This document shows positions 23,961-32,915 of a DNA stretch of 39,091 nt, piece by piece. Origin of the DNA: Palleniella muris (GTDB lineage: Bacteria > Bacteroidota > Bacteroidia > Bacteroidales > Bacteroidaceae); NCBI RefSeq assembly GCF_004792655.1, contig NZ_SRZC01000031.1:1-39091 (forward strand), given 5' to 3'. The position numbers and the translations under genes are program-made. Within the stretch, counting starts at the first letter, position 1; each line of letters opens with the position of its first letter. A model generated the notes under the pieces. It made no database searches. It had not been told where the DNA came from and was given only the letters and a program-made list of their open reading frames with translations.

Positions 23961-25382
23961 ATGAAAAGAACAAAAGTTATAGACATCCTTAAAAGCACAG
24001 AGTTCGGCAAGGATGTTTGCGTAAAGGGTTGGGTGCGTACCCACCGCAGCAGCAAGGCTGTTGACTTCATCGCTCTTAACGATGGTTCTACTATAAATAA
24101 TGTGCAACTTGTCTGCGATGCCGACAAGTTTGACGCTGAATTGCTCAAGCAGATTACCACAGGTGCATGTCTGTGCGCTACCGGTAAGCTCGTTGAAAGC
24201 CAGGGCAAAGGCCAGACATCTGAGATTCAGTGCGAAAACATCGAAATCTACGGTCTCTGCGGTGCTGACTATCCTATGCAGAAGAAAGGACAGACCTTTG
24301 AGTACATGCGCCAGTATGCGCACCTCCGTCTGCGTACCAACACTTTCGGAGCAATCATGCGCATCCGTCACAACATGGCGATGGCTATCCATACATTTTT
24401 CCATAACAAGGGATATTTCTATTTCCACACTCCACTTATCACAGCTTCTGACTGTGAAGGTGCAGGACAGATGTTCCAGGTTACGACAAAGAACCTCTAC
24501 AACCTGAAGAAGGATGAGAACGGACAGATTATGTACGATGATGACTTCTTCGGCAAACAGACATCACTGACTGTGTCCGGACAGCTGGAAGGTGAGCTTG
24601 GAGCTACTGCTCTTGGCGGCATCTATACCTTCGGTCCTACGTTCCGCGCCGAGAACTCCAACACTCCGCGCCACCTTGCGGAGTTCTGGATGATAGAGCC
24701 GGAAATAGCGTTCATGGACTTGGATGAACTCATGGATCTTGAGGAAGAGTTCATCAAGTACTGCGTGCAGTGGGCTCTTGACAACTGCAAGGACGACCTT
24801 GAGTTCCTCAACAAGATGATTGACAAGGGACTTCTCGAGCGTCTGCAGGGAGTCGTGAACACAGAATTCGTTCGCCTGCCTTACACCAAGGGCATCGAAA
24901 TTCTTCAGGAAGCAATCAAGGGCGGAAAGAAATTTGACTATCCTTGCAACTGGGGCGATGACCTTGCTTCCGAGCATGAACGCTATCTGGTGGAGGAGCA
25001 TTTTAAGAAACCTGTCATCATGACAAACTACCCTAAGGAGATTAAGGCGTTCTATATGAAGATTGATGCCGAGAAGCCTGTATGCATGGGTAAGGAAATG
25101 GAGGAGACGGTACAGGGCACTGATGTGCTTTTTCCGCAGATTGGTGAGATTATCGGTGGTTCCGTGCGTGAGGAAAGCTATGATAAGCTGATGGGCGAGA
25201 TAGAGCGCCGCAACATTCCTATGAAGGACATGGCATGGTATCTTGACACGCGTAAGTACGGCTCATGCCCTCATGCTGGCTTCGGTCTCGGCTTCGAGCG
25301 TCTGATTCTGTTCGTTACTGGCATGCAGAATATCCGTGATGTCATACCGTTCCCACGTACTCCGAATAATGCGGAATTCTAA
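23961..25382 (+). CDS. asnS: Asparaginyl-tRNA synthetase
   Basis: This is a 473-residue class IIb aminoacyl-tRNA synthetase that charges tRNA-Asn. It has an N-terminal OB-fold anticodon domain ([20 protein letters not shown]). Motif 2 is [20 protein letters not shown], with the Arg that holds ATP. Motif 3 is [15 protein letters not shown] near the C-terminus. [12 protein letters not shown] and [18 protein letters not shown] are those of AsnRS rather than AspRS (shorter, with no GAD insertion). Length is normal. It lies after a terminator and should have its own promoter, but none is obvious in the 34 nt left. Confidence 0.95.
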   Translation: MKRTKVIDILKSTEFGKDVCVKGWVRTHRSSKAVDFIALNDGSTINNVQLVCDADKFDAELLKQITTGACLCATGKLVESQGKGQTSEIQCENIEIYGLCGADYPMQKKGQTFEYMRQYAHLRLRTNTFGAIMRIRHNMAMAIHTFFHNKGYFYFHTPLITASDCEGAGQMFQVTTKNLYNLKKDENGQIMYDDDFFGKQTSLTVSGQLEGELGATALGGIYTFGPTFRAENSNTPRHLAEFWMIEPEIAFMDLDELMDLEEEFIKYCVQWALDNCKDDLEFLNKMIDKGLLERLQGVVNTEFVRLPYTKGIEILQEAIKGGKKFDYPCNWGDDLASEHERYLVEEHFKKPVIMTNYPKEIKAFYMKIDAEKPVCMGKEMEETVQGTDVLFPQIGEIIGGSVREESYDKLMGEIERRNIPMKDMAWYLDTRKYGSCPHAGFGLGFERLILFVTGMQNIRDVIPFPRTPNNAEF

Positions 25383-25477
25383 AAAACGGAGCCTGGGCAT
25401 GGACAGGGTGCATAACGGCTGTATATGAAAAAGATATTTAGTGGACGCCGGCATGACTCTGATTTATGTGAAAAAGT

Positions 25478-25515
25478 TTTCAGGGTTGACTCCATTACGG
25501 GAGCCAGCCCTGAAA
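25478..25515. other. Imperfect hairpin in the asnS-acyltransferase gap
   Basis: TTTCAGGG (25478-25485) pairs with CCCTGAAA (25508-25515), with an inner CTCC/GGGAG stem. There is no T-run, so it is not a typical terminator. The 306-nt gap 25383-25688 holds no supportable gene and no clear promoter. Confidence 0.45.
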
Positions 25516-25688
25516 TTTGATGCATATCCAAGGGTAGGTAAGATGACGGGCTGTTTGTAATCCGTTCTGGAGAGAGAAGTTTCATGATAACATGATGCAG
25601 GCCGACACTATGGAAACCTTTCTGTATAGGCCGGGCTTCGTCAGGATGAGCATATTGTTTGATAATAAGTTTATTTAGAAAGTAAGTC

Positions 25689-26750
25689 ATGACCAGACAA
25701 CAGACATTGCAGTTGAAGGGCATCGCCATATTGTTCATGCTTTGGCTGCATCTCTTTTCTTCAGGCGAGGGATTCGTCTCTTCGCTGTCTTGGATAAACG
25801 GTGCTCCATTGGCCGTAGTATTGAAAAAACTTTGCTCGATGTGCGTGCCGATGTATGCTTTTCTTGGAGGAGTAGGACTGGCTGCTACATACGAGGCGGC
25901 CTCAGGCCATAATGCTTCCATGCACAACGGAAGGCGTGTCGCCATGCTCTATGCCAACTTCTGGACAGTCTTGCTGATTTTCTATGGAGTGGGGTACATG
26001 AATAACCCAACTCTCTTTAATTTCCATATTCCGGAGTTTCTATACACTCTTGCCGCTTTGGACTATAAGGTGAACGGCACATGGTGGTTTCTTTTGCCTT
26101 ATGCCATGATAACAGCTATGGCGGCTCCGTTTTTGCGCCAGGTATATTCTTTGGACAGAAAGATGGAATCATGGATGTTTGTCGCATTGCTCGTGATGCA
26201 TATAGCCGGATATGTCGGAGTGGATATTGCAAGTAAGGACAACTGGCTTGTATACATCCTGTTGCGAACGGCATGCAATTTCTTCCTGATTTTGTTCCCT
26301 TTTGCCACAGGTGCTTTGTTTCATAAGCACCGAACAATTCACAACTGCAGGCTGGCTCTTGAAAAACGGTTTACGCCACGCAGGAAGAATATGCTGGTTG
26401 GAGGTCTTCTTGCATGTCTTGTTTTCATAAAACTGTGCATCGGGGCGTCTGCTCTTTTCAATCCGTGGTTCGTTTTCCTGCTGATTCCTTTGTATTGTAT
26501 GTGTGGATATCCTTCCAAGGTTGAAAGGCTGTTATGCTTCTTTGGACGGCATAGCACCAATATATGGCTGTGCCATAACTTCTTTATTTTTGGTGTCTGG
26601 GGAAGTCTGATTTATGATTTGCATTTTCCGTTGCTGATATTTGCAGCATTACTTCTGGTTTCAACCGTCACGTCATATATTATAAAAATGGTGTATGTTC
26701 CGGTGAAAAGACTGGTGGAGCCGGTATTGAATAGGGCATTGCAGATGTGA
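25689..26750 (+). CDS. Acyltransferase-3 family membrane protein
   Basis: This is a 353-residue integral membrane protein with about ten hydrophobic segments. The N-terminal block QLKGIAILFMLWLHLFSSGE is the family's first helix with its key His, and the middle block NGTWWFLLPYAMITAM and the late block RHSTNIWLCHNFFIF are typical too. Family members O-acylate sugars, lipids or exported polymers at the cytoplasmic membrane (for example OafA or the WecH group). Nothing around it (asnS before, dnaB after) indicates the acceptor. It probably forms a single-gene unit. Confidence 0.82.
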   Translation: MTRQQTLQLKGIAILFMLWLHLFSSGEGFVSSLSWINGAPLAVVLKKLCSMCVPMYAFLGGVGLAATYEAASGHNASMHNGRRVAMLYANFWTVLLIFYGVGYMNNPTLFNFHIPEFLYTLAALDYKVNGTWWFLLPYAMITAMAAPFLRQVYSLDRKMESWMFVALLVMHIAGYVGVDIASKDNWLVYILLRTACNFFLILFPFATGALFHKHRTIHNCRLALEKRFTPRRKNMLVGGLLACLVFIKLCIGASALFNPWFVFLLIPLYCMCGYPSKVERLLCFFGRHSTNIWLCHNFFIFGVWGSLIYDLHFPLLIFAALLLVSTVTSYIIKMVYVPVKRLVEPVLNRALQM

Positions 26751-26767
26751 AATGTTATTTTTGTTTC

Positions 26768-26796
26768 TTGATTATGAATTAATTTTTATACCTTTG
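26768..26796 (+). promoter_or_regulatory. Promoter of dnaB
   Basis: TTG at 26768-26770 and TACCTTTG at 26789-26796, 18-nt spacer; about 110 nt before the dnaB ATG. Confidence 0.65.
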
Positions 26797-26906
26797 TAGT
26801 CGCAAAGAGCAATAAATAAACTTTTCATGGCAGAAATTATACTGTGGCGGTAATTGGACTTGCGGCAGTATGATGAATACGATTACAAAAAATATAGATA
26901 CCAACC

Positions 26907-28460
26907 ATGCCAGCTACAGAAAGAACAAACAGAGCAGGCAAGCGGCAGCCTGCACCTATTGATAACACTTACGGACACTTGCCGCCACAGGCGTTGGACG
27001 TGGAACAGGTTGTGCTTGGAGCATTGCTGATTGACGCCGAAGCATTCGGAGTGGTCAGCGAACTGCTGCACCCTGACACATTCTACGACCCTCGCCATAA
27101 GCAAATCTTCACTGCCATACAGACCCTGAACATGAGCGAACGCCCTGCCGACATCATCACCGTGTCGGAAGAACTGAAGAAAATGGGCAAGCTTGATGAG
27201 GCGGGCGGTGCTCCGTACATCATAGAACTCTCGGCAAAGGTGTCGTCCTCTGCCAATGTGGAGTACCACAGCCGTATCCTTGCACAGAAATATATGGCAC
27301 GCCAGCTCATAAGCTATGCCAGTGACATAGAGACAAAGGCATTTGATGAGACAGTCGACACCGACCTGCTCATGCAGGAGGCGGAAGGCGCATTGTTCCA
27401 GCTCTCGCAGAAGAACATGAAGCAGGACTACACACAGATTGACCCTGTGGTGAAGAAAGCCTACGAAATCCTGCAGAAAGCGGCGGCGAACAGCGGCGGA
27501 TTGACCGGTGTGCCTTCAGGACTTGACGACCTTGATGCCGTCACCTCAGGGTGGCAGCCCTCCGACCTTGTCATCATTGCCGGACGCCCTGCCATGGGAA
27601 AGACCTCTTACGCCCTCTCCGTGGCAAAGAACATTGCCGTCGACTACCGCATTCCGATAGCGTTCTTCTCTCTCGAAATGAGCAATGTGCAGCTTGTCAA
27701 CCGACTCATCTCTAACGTTTGCGAGATTCCGGGACACAAGATTCTCAACGGTCAGCTGACAAACGAAGAGTGGGCACGCCTTGACCAGAATCTCCGCAAG
27801 CTTGACGGTGCACCTCTTTATATAGACGACACTCCGGGTCTCTCCGTCTTTGAGCTACGCACAAAGGCACGCCGACTGGTGAAGGAGAAGGGAGTAAAGA
27901 TAATCATGATTGACTACCTCCAGCTGATGAACGCCAACGGCATGAAGTTCAACTCACGACAGGAGGAGGTCTCGAAAATCTCAGGCTCGCTGAAAGGTCT
28001 TGCCAAAGAACTTGATGTCCCCGTCCTTGCCCTCTCACAGCTCAACCGTTCCGTGGAGAGCCGTGGCGATGGCGATGCCAAGGGCATTGACTCCAAGCGT
28101 CCGCAGCTGTCCGACCTCCGCGAGTCCGGTTCTATAGAGCAGGACGCCGACATGGTGCAGTTCGTCCACCGTCCGGAGTATTACCACATTTTGGAGGACA
28201 GTGCCACCGGTCAGGACCTTCGCGGCATGGCACAGATTATCATCGCCAAGCACCGTAAGGGTGCCACAAAGGATGTCCTTGTGTCTTTCCGTGGCGAGTT
28301 CACACGCTTTGCCAACAAAAACGAGCGTTATGCTCCGATAGACAATGTCGGTCCTATGGACGGTGAGATTATCGGCTCTGCTCTCGGCGGAGGCATGGAT
28401 GACCCACTTGCCGGTGACGTTCCGCCTTCTCAGGCAGGGCTTGACGATTTGCCGTACTAA
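26907..28460 (+). CDS. dnaB: Replicative DNA helicase DnaB
   Basis: This 517-residue hexameric helicase unwinds DNA at the fork. The N-terminal domain begins with PPQALDVEQVVLGALLIDAE. The RecA-like C-terminal domain has Walker A GRPAMGKTS (about 226-234), SLEMSNVQLVNRL, Walker B IIMIDYLQLM (about 331-340), the H4-type ALSQLNRSVESR, and RESGSIEQDADMVQFVHRPE. No intein interrupts the ATPase motifs, a frequent insertion point in this gene. The C-terminal tail (SALGGGMDDPLAGDVPPSQA) is acidic and flexible as in other Bacteroidetes. ATG 26907 gives the usual short basic leader. Confidence 0.96.
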   Translation: MPATERTNRAGKRQPAPIDNTYGHLPPQALDVEQVVLGALLIDAEAFGVVSELLHPDTFYDPRHKQIFTAIQTLNMSERPADIITVSEELKKMGKLDEAGGAPYIIELSAKVSSSANVEYHSRILAQKYMARQLISYASDIETKAFDETVDTDLLMQEAEGALFQLSQKNMKQDYTQIDPVVKKAYEILQKAAANSGGLTGVPSGLDDLDAVTSGWQPSDLVIIAGRPAMGKTSYALSVAKNIAVDYRIPIAFFSLEMSNVQLVNRLISNVCEIPGHKILNGQLTNEEWARLDQNLRKLDGAPLYIDDTPGLSVFELRTKARRLVKEKGVKIIMIDYLQLMNANGMKFNSRQEEVSKISGSLKGLAKELDVPVLALSQLNRSVESRGDGDAKGIDSKRPQLSDLRESGSIEQDADMVQFVHRPEYYHILEDSATGQDLRGMAQIIIAKHRKGATKDVLVSFRGEFTRFANKNERYAPIDNVGPMDGEIIGSALGGGMDDPLAGDVPPSQAGLDDLPY

Positions 28461-28495
28461 ATGTTGCGCGGACGCAAGCCACAGCCTTTGCCCAC

Positions 28496-28509
28496 GCCTG
28501 CCGGCAGGC
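28496..28509. repeat. Perfect 14-bp palindrome GCCTGCCGGCAGGC
   Basis: Two-fold symmetric with no loop, 36 nt after the dnaB stop and followed at once by a small GCCG/CGGC hairpin. As RNA it would need a loop opened in its centre, so a DNA-level role (protein binding) is also possible. Confidence 0.6.
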
Positions 28510-28540
28510 AAGACGCCGAAAGACGGCGAGTGACAGAATG

Positions 28541-28553
28541 AAAGGTAACCTTT
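28541..28553. repeat. AAAGGTAACCTTT palindrome
   Basis: A perfect 6-bp inverted repeat around one A; member of the AAAGGTnACC family also seen near 2205-2276 and 10320-10475. Confidence 0.7.
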
Positions 28554-28561
28554 AACCCTGT

Positions 28562-28628
28562 AAAAGGTAACACTTGGCTGCGCAAAAGGTAACGCTTTGC
28601 ATGGTAAAGTGTTACCTTTTGTTTTTTT
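28562..28628 (+). terminator. Terminator of dnaB containing a nested hairpin
   Basis: AAAAGGTAACACTT (28562-28575) pairs perfectly with AAGTGTTACCTTTT (28607-28620), followed by G and a T-run. The 31-nt loop itself contains AAAAGGTAAC flanked by GCAAA/TTTGC, so a branched structure is possible. It lies about 100 nt after the dnaB stop. The following 200 nt (28629-28834) hold nothing I can support. Confidence 0.8.
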
Positions 28629-28834
28629 TACCTGTATTTTATTGCTTGCTGGATTATATGCTTACTGAAAGGCATGGATGCCTGTTGTTTTGTAAACAGT
28701 TGACTTGCTTTTGCTTGCATATTGTCAGAACCGTGGCGCAAGGTGGCAAAGCATATTATTTCCCATATCCGTGACCGGCGTTTCCTGCTTATGTTTTATT
28801 CCCACACCTGTTCCAAGAATTCTCACGTGACTCT

Positions 28835-29233
28835 GTGTGGTTAAGTTATATACCCTACCTCCATTGTTGGATTATGTACAATTATGCCAAAGGCCTGATT
28901 CCGGGATGGCTGGCGGGGGTGGCATCCCTCGCCTGCAATTTTCGGATTATGAGAGGTTATAGGGATGGGATGGCCTACCTGTTTGTCTCGTGTTTTGTGA
29001 TTGCTGTTCCGACAATCTTTGCCGCAATAGAGATATTTCTGTATTTCTCATTCTTCATGTTAATACTTATTCTTGTCTATTGGGGACTGTTGTTCCTCAG
29101 CAAGAATGGCAAATCATCATGGGGAATAGCGATATTCATGCCCAAGAGATTGAAATGGATGGTATGGATAGTTGGCGCACTATGGTGTGAAATGATAATC
29201 GCCGGTGTTTGGACAATACAAAAACTCCACTGA
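28835..29233 (+). CDS. Small membrane protein of unknown function
   Basis: This 132-residue hydrophobic protein has roughly four membrane segments: LIPGWLAGVASLACNF, then a long stretch GMAYLFVSCFVIAVPTIFAA continuing into FSFFMLILILVYWGLLFL, and WMVWIVGALWCEMIIAGVW. ATG 28877 (giving MYNYAKGLIPGW) is an alternative start. I recognise no family. Its last 25 nt overlap the next small gene, so they may be co-translated or be parts of one broken gene. No promoter is seen. Confidence 0.5.
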   Translation: MWLSYIPYLHCWIMYNYAKGLIPGWLAGVASLACNFRIMRGYRDGMAYLFVSCFVIAVPTIFAAIEIFLYFSFFMLILILVYWGLLFLSKNGKSSWGIAIFMPKRLKWMVWIVGALWCEMIIAGVWTIQKLH

Positions 29234-29448
29234 GTTTTCTCCGGTTTGGTGACGAAATCAAAATGGAAAGAAAAATCTTGAAAGCTACGATAGTAATGAA
29301 TTCAGGAATAAGCAGCGGGGATGGCAATACATTCGAATTGCCAGGCTGGGTTGTAAACCGTAAGGGAAGATGGGAAAGTGGAACTTATAAATATGAAATA
29401 TGGTATGGCGACAGATGCCTGAAATCACATGAATTCATGGTGCGTTAA
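29209..29448 (+). CDS. Small protein of unknown function
   Basis: The protein has 79 residues from ATG 29209, or 61 from ATG 29263 (MERKILKATIVMNSG). It is strand-rich with no signal peptide. The end (RWESGTYKYEIWYGDRCLKS, then HEFMVR) has the look of an immunoglobulin-like or beta-sandwich strand pair, as if this were the C-terminal part of a larger membrane-anchored protein. The frame differs by one from the preceding membrane protein, so a frameshifted single gene is a real alternative. Confidence 0.5.
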   Translation: MDNTKTPLSFLRFGDEIKMERKILKATIVMNSGISSGDGNTFELPGWVVNRKGRWESGTYKYEIWYGDRCLKSHEFMVR

Positions 29449-29467
29449 ATAAAGTCATAAAATAAAA

Positions 29468-29568
29468 AATCTTCTGAATCCGCAAGAATCCGCATGCCCT
29501 TTTGCTCTGTGCGCTTACGCCATGCGAGTCTCTTGCGGATTGTTTTTTTCTTGCGGATTCAGAAGATT
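29468..29568. repeat. Dispersed intergenic palindromic element, copy B
   Basis: AATCTTCTGAATCCGCAAG (29468-29486) is the perfect reverse complement of 29550-29568 (19 bp), enclosing 63 nt that carries further TCTTGCGG and CGCATGCC motifs. The internal part matches copy A at 350-439. It lies between a + gene and the convergent minus gene and could also stop transcription on both strands. Confidence 0.75.
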
Positions 29569-29600
29569 AAGCAGATTCTTCCTGCTGTTTTCCTGTTCGG

Positions 29601-31430
29601 TCATATCGCGGCACACTCTTCCCTCAGCCATTCCCTTTCGTCAGGGGAGAGGAGAGGGGAGAGGGAGTTGAAGACATTGCGGTGGTAGTCGTTTAGCCAT
29701 TCGCGCTCTTCACTGCTGAGCATCTCAAGGATTATAGGCTCCTTGTCTATCGGACAAAGCGTCAGCGGTTCGAACTCGAGGAACGTTGCCGTCGGCGACT
29801 CGCTGCCCCTGCCGGCTTTCTGCAGAGGCGTGGGGTAGTGGCGCGTGAGCAGAGTGTTCTCGATCCGCACTCCGAATTTCCCTTCGAGGTACACTCCCGG
29901 TTCGTCGGTGACGGTCATCCCTGCATGGAGAGGTGCAGGACGGTACTCCATCCTTATCTGGTGAGGACCCTCATGCACACTGAGGTATGAGCCCACGCCA
30001 TGCCCTGTGCCGTGGAGATAGTTGTAGCCGTACTGCCAAAGGTATTGGCGTGCTATGGCGTCAAGCTGCGTCCCGCTTGCCCCGTCAGGGAACTTCATCA
30101 TTTCGAGAGCAATGTGCCCTTTCAGCACCAGTGTGTAAACCAGCCGTTCCTCCTCTGTCAACGGTCCGAGAGGTATGGTGCGAGTGATGTCTGTCGTGCC
30201 GTCCCGGTATTGCGCTCCGCTGTCAAGAAGCAGGAATCCTTCAGGCTTTAGCGGAATGTCTGTCGCTTCTGTAGGCTCATAGTGGACTATTGCGCCATGC
30301 GCTCCATAGCCTGCTATGGTGTCAAAGGACACGCCGCGGAACAGTTCCTGCTCTGCGCGCAGAGCTTCAAGTTTTGCACAGACAGAGAGTTCCGTCATAG
30401 GCAAAGTGCCGATGTTCCCTTTCAGCCATTTCGTGAACCTCACCAATGCCACGCCGTCGCGCAGCATGGCATTGCGGAATCCTGTGATTTCCGCCTCCGA
30501 TTTGACGGATTTCATTGCCGGAATCGGGGACGCTCCGTTGACAATATGGCACTTTATGCTTTTGTAAAGGCTTTGGTTTGCCTCGTTCTTGTCGGCAAGA
30601 ATGTTGTATTCCGGATAGCTTTTCAGTCCCTTTGTTATGTTCCTGTAATCATCTACCGTCACCCCTTCGCCCTCAAGGTAAGCAGCGGTTTCCGGGGAAA
30701 CTTTCTCCTTTATTATAAATAGAGTGGCACTTTCGGAGGCGATGAGCAGGTAGGCGACAGCCACGGGAGTGCAGTGGACGTCACTGCTTCTGATGTTCAG
30801 TGTCCATGCTATGTCGTCAAGGGCAGCCACTACCATACCGTCGGCGTGCATGCTGCGCAGCGCTTTGCGTATGCGCGACAGTTTTTCGTGCGCACTCTCA
30901 CCTGCAAATTCGACAGGCTGCACCTCCACCGGCGCGGTAGGCAGTGGCGGACGGTCAAGCCATATCTCGGCAAGCGGGTCAAGGTTCGTGCGCAATGTCA
31001 GTCCTCCGTTTGCACGAAGCTCCGCAGCAAGCTCCTCTGCTTCCGCCGCAGGGCACACTGTTCCGTCGATGCACACCTCCGTGGAGTTGCCGCCGGCATA
31101 CCTCTCTTTCTTGAAAATCTCTTGTGAAATCCACTCTGGTATGGACGGCGTGCCCGGCATCTTCAACTTCATGAGCCGGAATTCCGTGCCCTCCAGTTCG
31201 TCGTCAGCCTGTATGAAGTATCTGGAGTCTGTCCAAAGGGCGGCAGAATACATGGTGACGACAGCCGTTCCGGCAGAGCCTGTGAATCCGCTTATCCATT
31301 TTCTTCCCTCCCAGTGTTGAGGCACATACTCCCCGTTGTGCGGGTCGGTGCTTGGGATTATTACTGCACAGAGTTTCTCACGTGCCATTATTTTGCGCAA
31401 TGCGGCAAGTCTTTCTGCAATGGTTTCCAT
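29601..31430 (-). CDS. Xaa-Pro aminopeptidase (aminopeptidase P, M24B)
   Basis: This is a 609-residue metallopeptidase that removes the N-terminal residue before proline. It is of the long three-domain type: two creatinase-like N-terminal domains (AALRKIMAREKLCAVIIPST, then GRKWISGFTGSAGTAVV), a pita-bread catalytic domain and a C-terminal extension. The metal ligands are visible: LLDSGAQYRDGTTDITRT (two Asp), HGTGHGVGSYLSVHEGP (His), TVTDEPGVYLEGKFGVRIEN (two Glu). METIAERL at 31430 is taken as the start; the longer open frame to 31493 runs into the divergent promoter region. It is divergent from mdh. No signal peptide, so probably cytoplasmic. Confidence 0.93.
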   Translation of the reverse strand: METIAERLAALRKIMAREKLCAVIIPSTDPHNGEYVPQHWEGRKWISGFTGSAGTAVVTMYSAALWTDSRYFIQADDELEGTEFRLMKLKMPGTPSIPEWISQEIFKKERYAGGNSTEVCIDGTVCPAAEAEELAAELRANGGLTLRTNLDPLAEIWLDRPPLPTAPVEVQPVEFAGESAHEKLSRIRKALRSMHADGMVVAALDDIAWTLNIRSSDVHCTPVAVAYLLIASESATLFIIKEKVSPETAAYLEGEGVTVDDYRNITKGLKSYPEYNILADKNEANQSLYKSIKCHIVNGASPIPAMKSVKSEAEITGFRNAMLRDGVALVRFTKWLKGNIGTLPMTELSVCAKLEALRAEQELFRGVSFDTIAGYGAHGAIVHYEPTEATDIPLKPEGFLLLDSGAQYRDGTTDITRTIPLGPLTEEERLVYTLVLKGHIALEMMKFPDGASGTQLDAIARQYLWQYGYNYLHGTGHGVGSYLSVHEGPHQIRMEYRPAPLHAGMTVTDEPGVYLEGKFGVRIENTLLTRHYPTPLQKAGRGSESPTATFLEFEPLTLCPIDKEPIILEMLSSEEREWLNDYHRNVFNSLSPLLSPDEREWLREECAAI

Positions 31431-31561
31431 GTTTTTTTTTGTTTTAGAGTGGTGGATGTTGAAAAACGTCGTTTTAGGTATGTTTTTCAACAAAAAAAGG
31501 CATTAATATATGCAAAAGTAAGAAAAAATGTTATAATGGCAAAGATTCTATGGGTAAATAT

Positions 31562-31592
31562 TTTGCGTTCTATGTTTTTTTTCTTAATTTTG
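31562..31592 (+). promoter_or_regulatory. Promoter of mdh
   Basis: TTTG (31562-31565) and TAATTTTG (31585-31592) with a 19-nt spacer, 32 nt before ATG 31625. Confidence 0.65.
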
Positions 31593-31624
31593 CAGAGGAA
31601 AAACGAATTAAACAATATATAACG

Positions 31625-32623
31625 ATGGCATTTTTAACAGACGACAAACTTGTAATCGTTGGTGCCGGTGGCGCTATCGGTTCTACTATGGTACAGACAG
31701 CTCTTACAATGAAGCTGACTCCTAATGTATGTCTTTACGACGTTTACGCTCCGGGAATGGAGGGCGTTATGGAGGAAATGTTCCACTGTGGTTATGACGG
31801 TGTGAACCTTACAGCCACAACAGACGTAGCGGAGGCATTCAAGGATGCTAAATATATCATCTCTTCAGGTGGCGCGCCACGTAAGGCAGGCATGACACGC
31901 GAAGACCTTCTCGCAGGCAACTGCAAAATCGCTGAGGAACTTGGCAAGAACATCAAGACTTACTGTCCGGACGTGAAGCATGTTGTGGTTATCTTCAACC
32001 CTGCTGACCTCACAGGTCTTGTGACACTGCTCTACTCAGGTCTGAAACCGGGTCAGGTGACAACTCTTGCCGCTCTCGACTCTACACGCCTCCAGTCAGC
32101 TCTCGCAAAGAAGTTCGGCTGCAAGCAGTATGAGGTGACAGGCTGCGCTACTTACGGCGGTCACGGCGAGCAGATGGCAGTGTTCGGCTCTGCAGTGAAA
32201 GTCAACGGCACTCCGCTTAATGACCTTATCGGCACAGACAAGTGCTCTGAGGAGGAGTGGGAGCAGCTCAAGGTTGACGTTACAAAGGGTGGTGCGAAGA
32301 TTATCGAGCTTCGCGGACGCTCTTCATGGCAGTCTCCTGCATATTGCTCAGTGGAGATGATTCGCTCAGTAATGGGTGGCGAGAAGTTCCGTTGGCCTGC
32401 AGGTACTTACGTACAGAACGAAAAGTACAACCACATCATGATGGCTATGGACACCACTCTCGATGAGAATGGCTGCACATACAAGATGCCACAGGGAACA
32501 GCCGAGGAAATGGCTAAGCTTGACGCAAGCTATGAGCACCTCTGCAAGATGCGTGACGAGCTTGTTACTCTCAACATCGTTCCGGCTATCTCTGAGTGGA
32601 GCAAAATCAATCCAAATCTCTAA
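31625..32623 (+). CDS. mdh: Malate dehydrogenase
   Basis: This is a 332-residue NAD-dependent enzyme interconverting malate and oxaloacetate. The Rossmann motif GAGGAIG is at residues 13-19 and the NAD-binding acidic residue is Asp39 (LYD). Arg86 (GAPRKAGMTRED) is the specificity residue: lactate dehydrogenases have Gln there. The second Arg is at 92; NPAD, LDSTRLQS and GGHGEQM provide the Asn, Arg and catalytic His. ATG 31625 fits the promoter and the usual start; the upstream in-frame ATG at 31550 would precede the promoter. Its codons look highly optimised. In these organisms it works in the fumarate/succinate branch of fermentation. Confidence 0.93.
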   Translation: MAFLTDDKLVIVGAGGAIGSTMVQTALTMKLTPNVCLYDVYAPGMEGVMEEMFHCGYDGVNLTATTDVAEAFKDAKYIISSGGAPRKAGMTREDLLAGNCKIAEELGKNIKTYCPDVKHVVVIFNPADLTGLVTLLYSGLKPGQVTTLAALDSTRLQSALAKKFGCKQYEVTGCATYGGHGEQMAVFGSAVKVNGTPLNDLIGTDKCSEEEWEQLKVDVTKGGAKIIELRGRSSWQSPAYCSVEMIRSVMGGEKFRWPAGTYVQNEKYNHIMMAMDTTLDENGCTYKMPQGTAEEMAKLDASYEHLCKMRDELVTLNIVPAISEWSKINPNL

Positions 32624-32755
32624 TCCGCTTCGGTCGGTAAGAATGGAGGATTGGCAGTCCGGGAACGGACTGTATGGAATTGATACTCTCGACCAACAAA
32701 AGTTGGTAATATAATTCTCTCTCTTTTTCTAAGGTTGACAGTTTTGTTGACCAGC

Positions 32756-32798
32756 CTGAGTAATAAGTTGTGAAACTTGTTACTCAGTTTTTCTTTTT
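32756..32798 (+). terminator. Strong terminator of mdh
   Basis: A 14-bp stem, CTGAGTAATAAGTT (32756-32769) with 32774-32787 (one G-U), closed by a GTGA tetraloop and followed by TTTTTCTTTTT. The best terminator in the window. Confidence 0.9.
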
Positions 32799-32915
32799 AG
32801 GCACCTCTGTGTGTCTGTTTGGCATCCGTGGATGTATGTTTTACATTCGTGTGTGTATGGGAAAGGCAGGGAGAAATTGATTATAAACAAAAATAATAAT
32901 ATACAGATTAAAGCT

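Noticed and set aside
28574..28774. 66-residue Cys/Leu-rich frame after dnaB
   Set aside because: Starts inside the dnaB terminator; no homology-like pattern.
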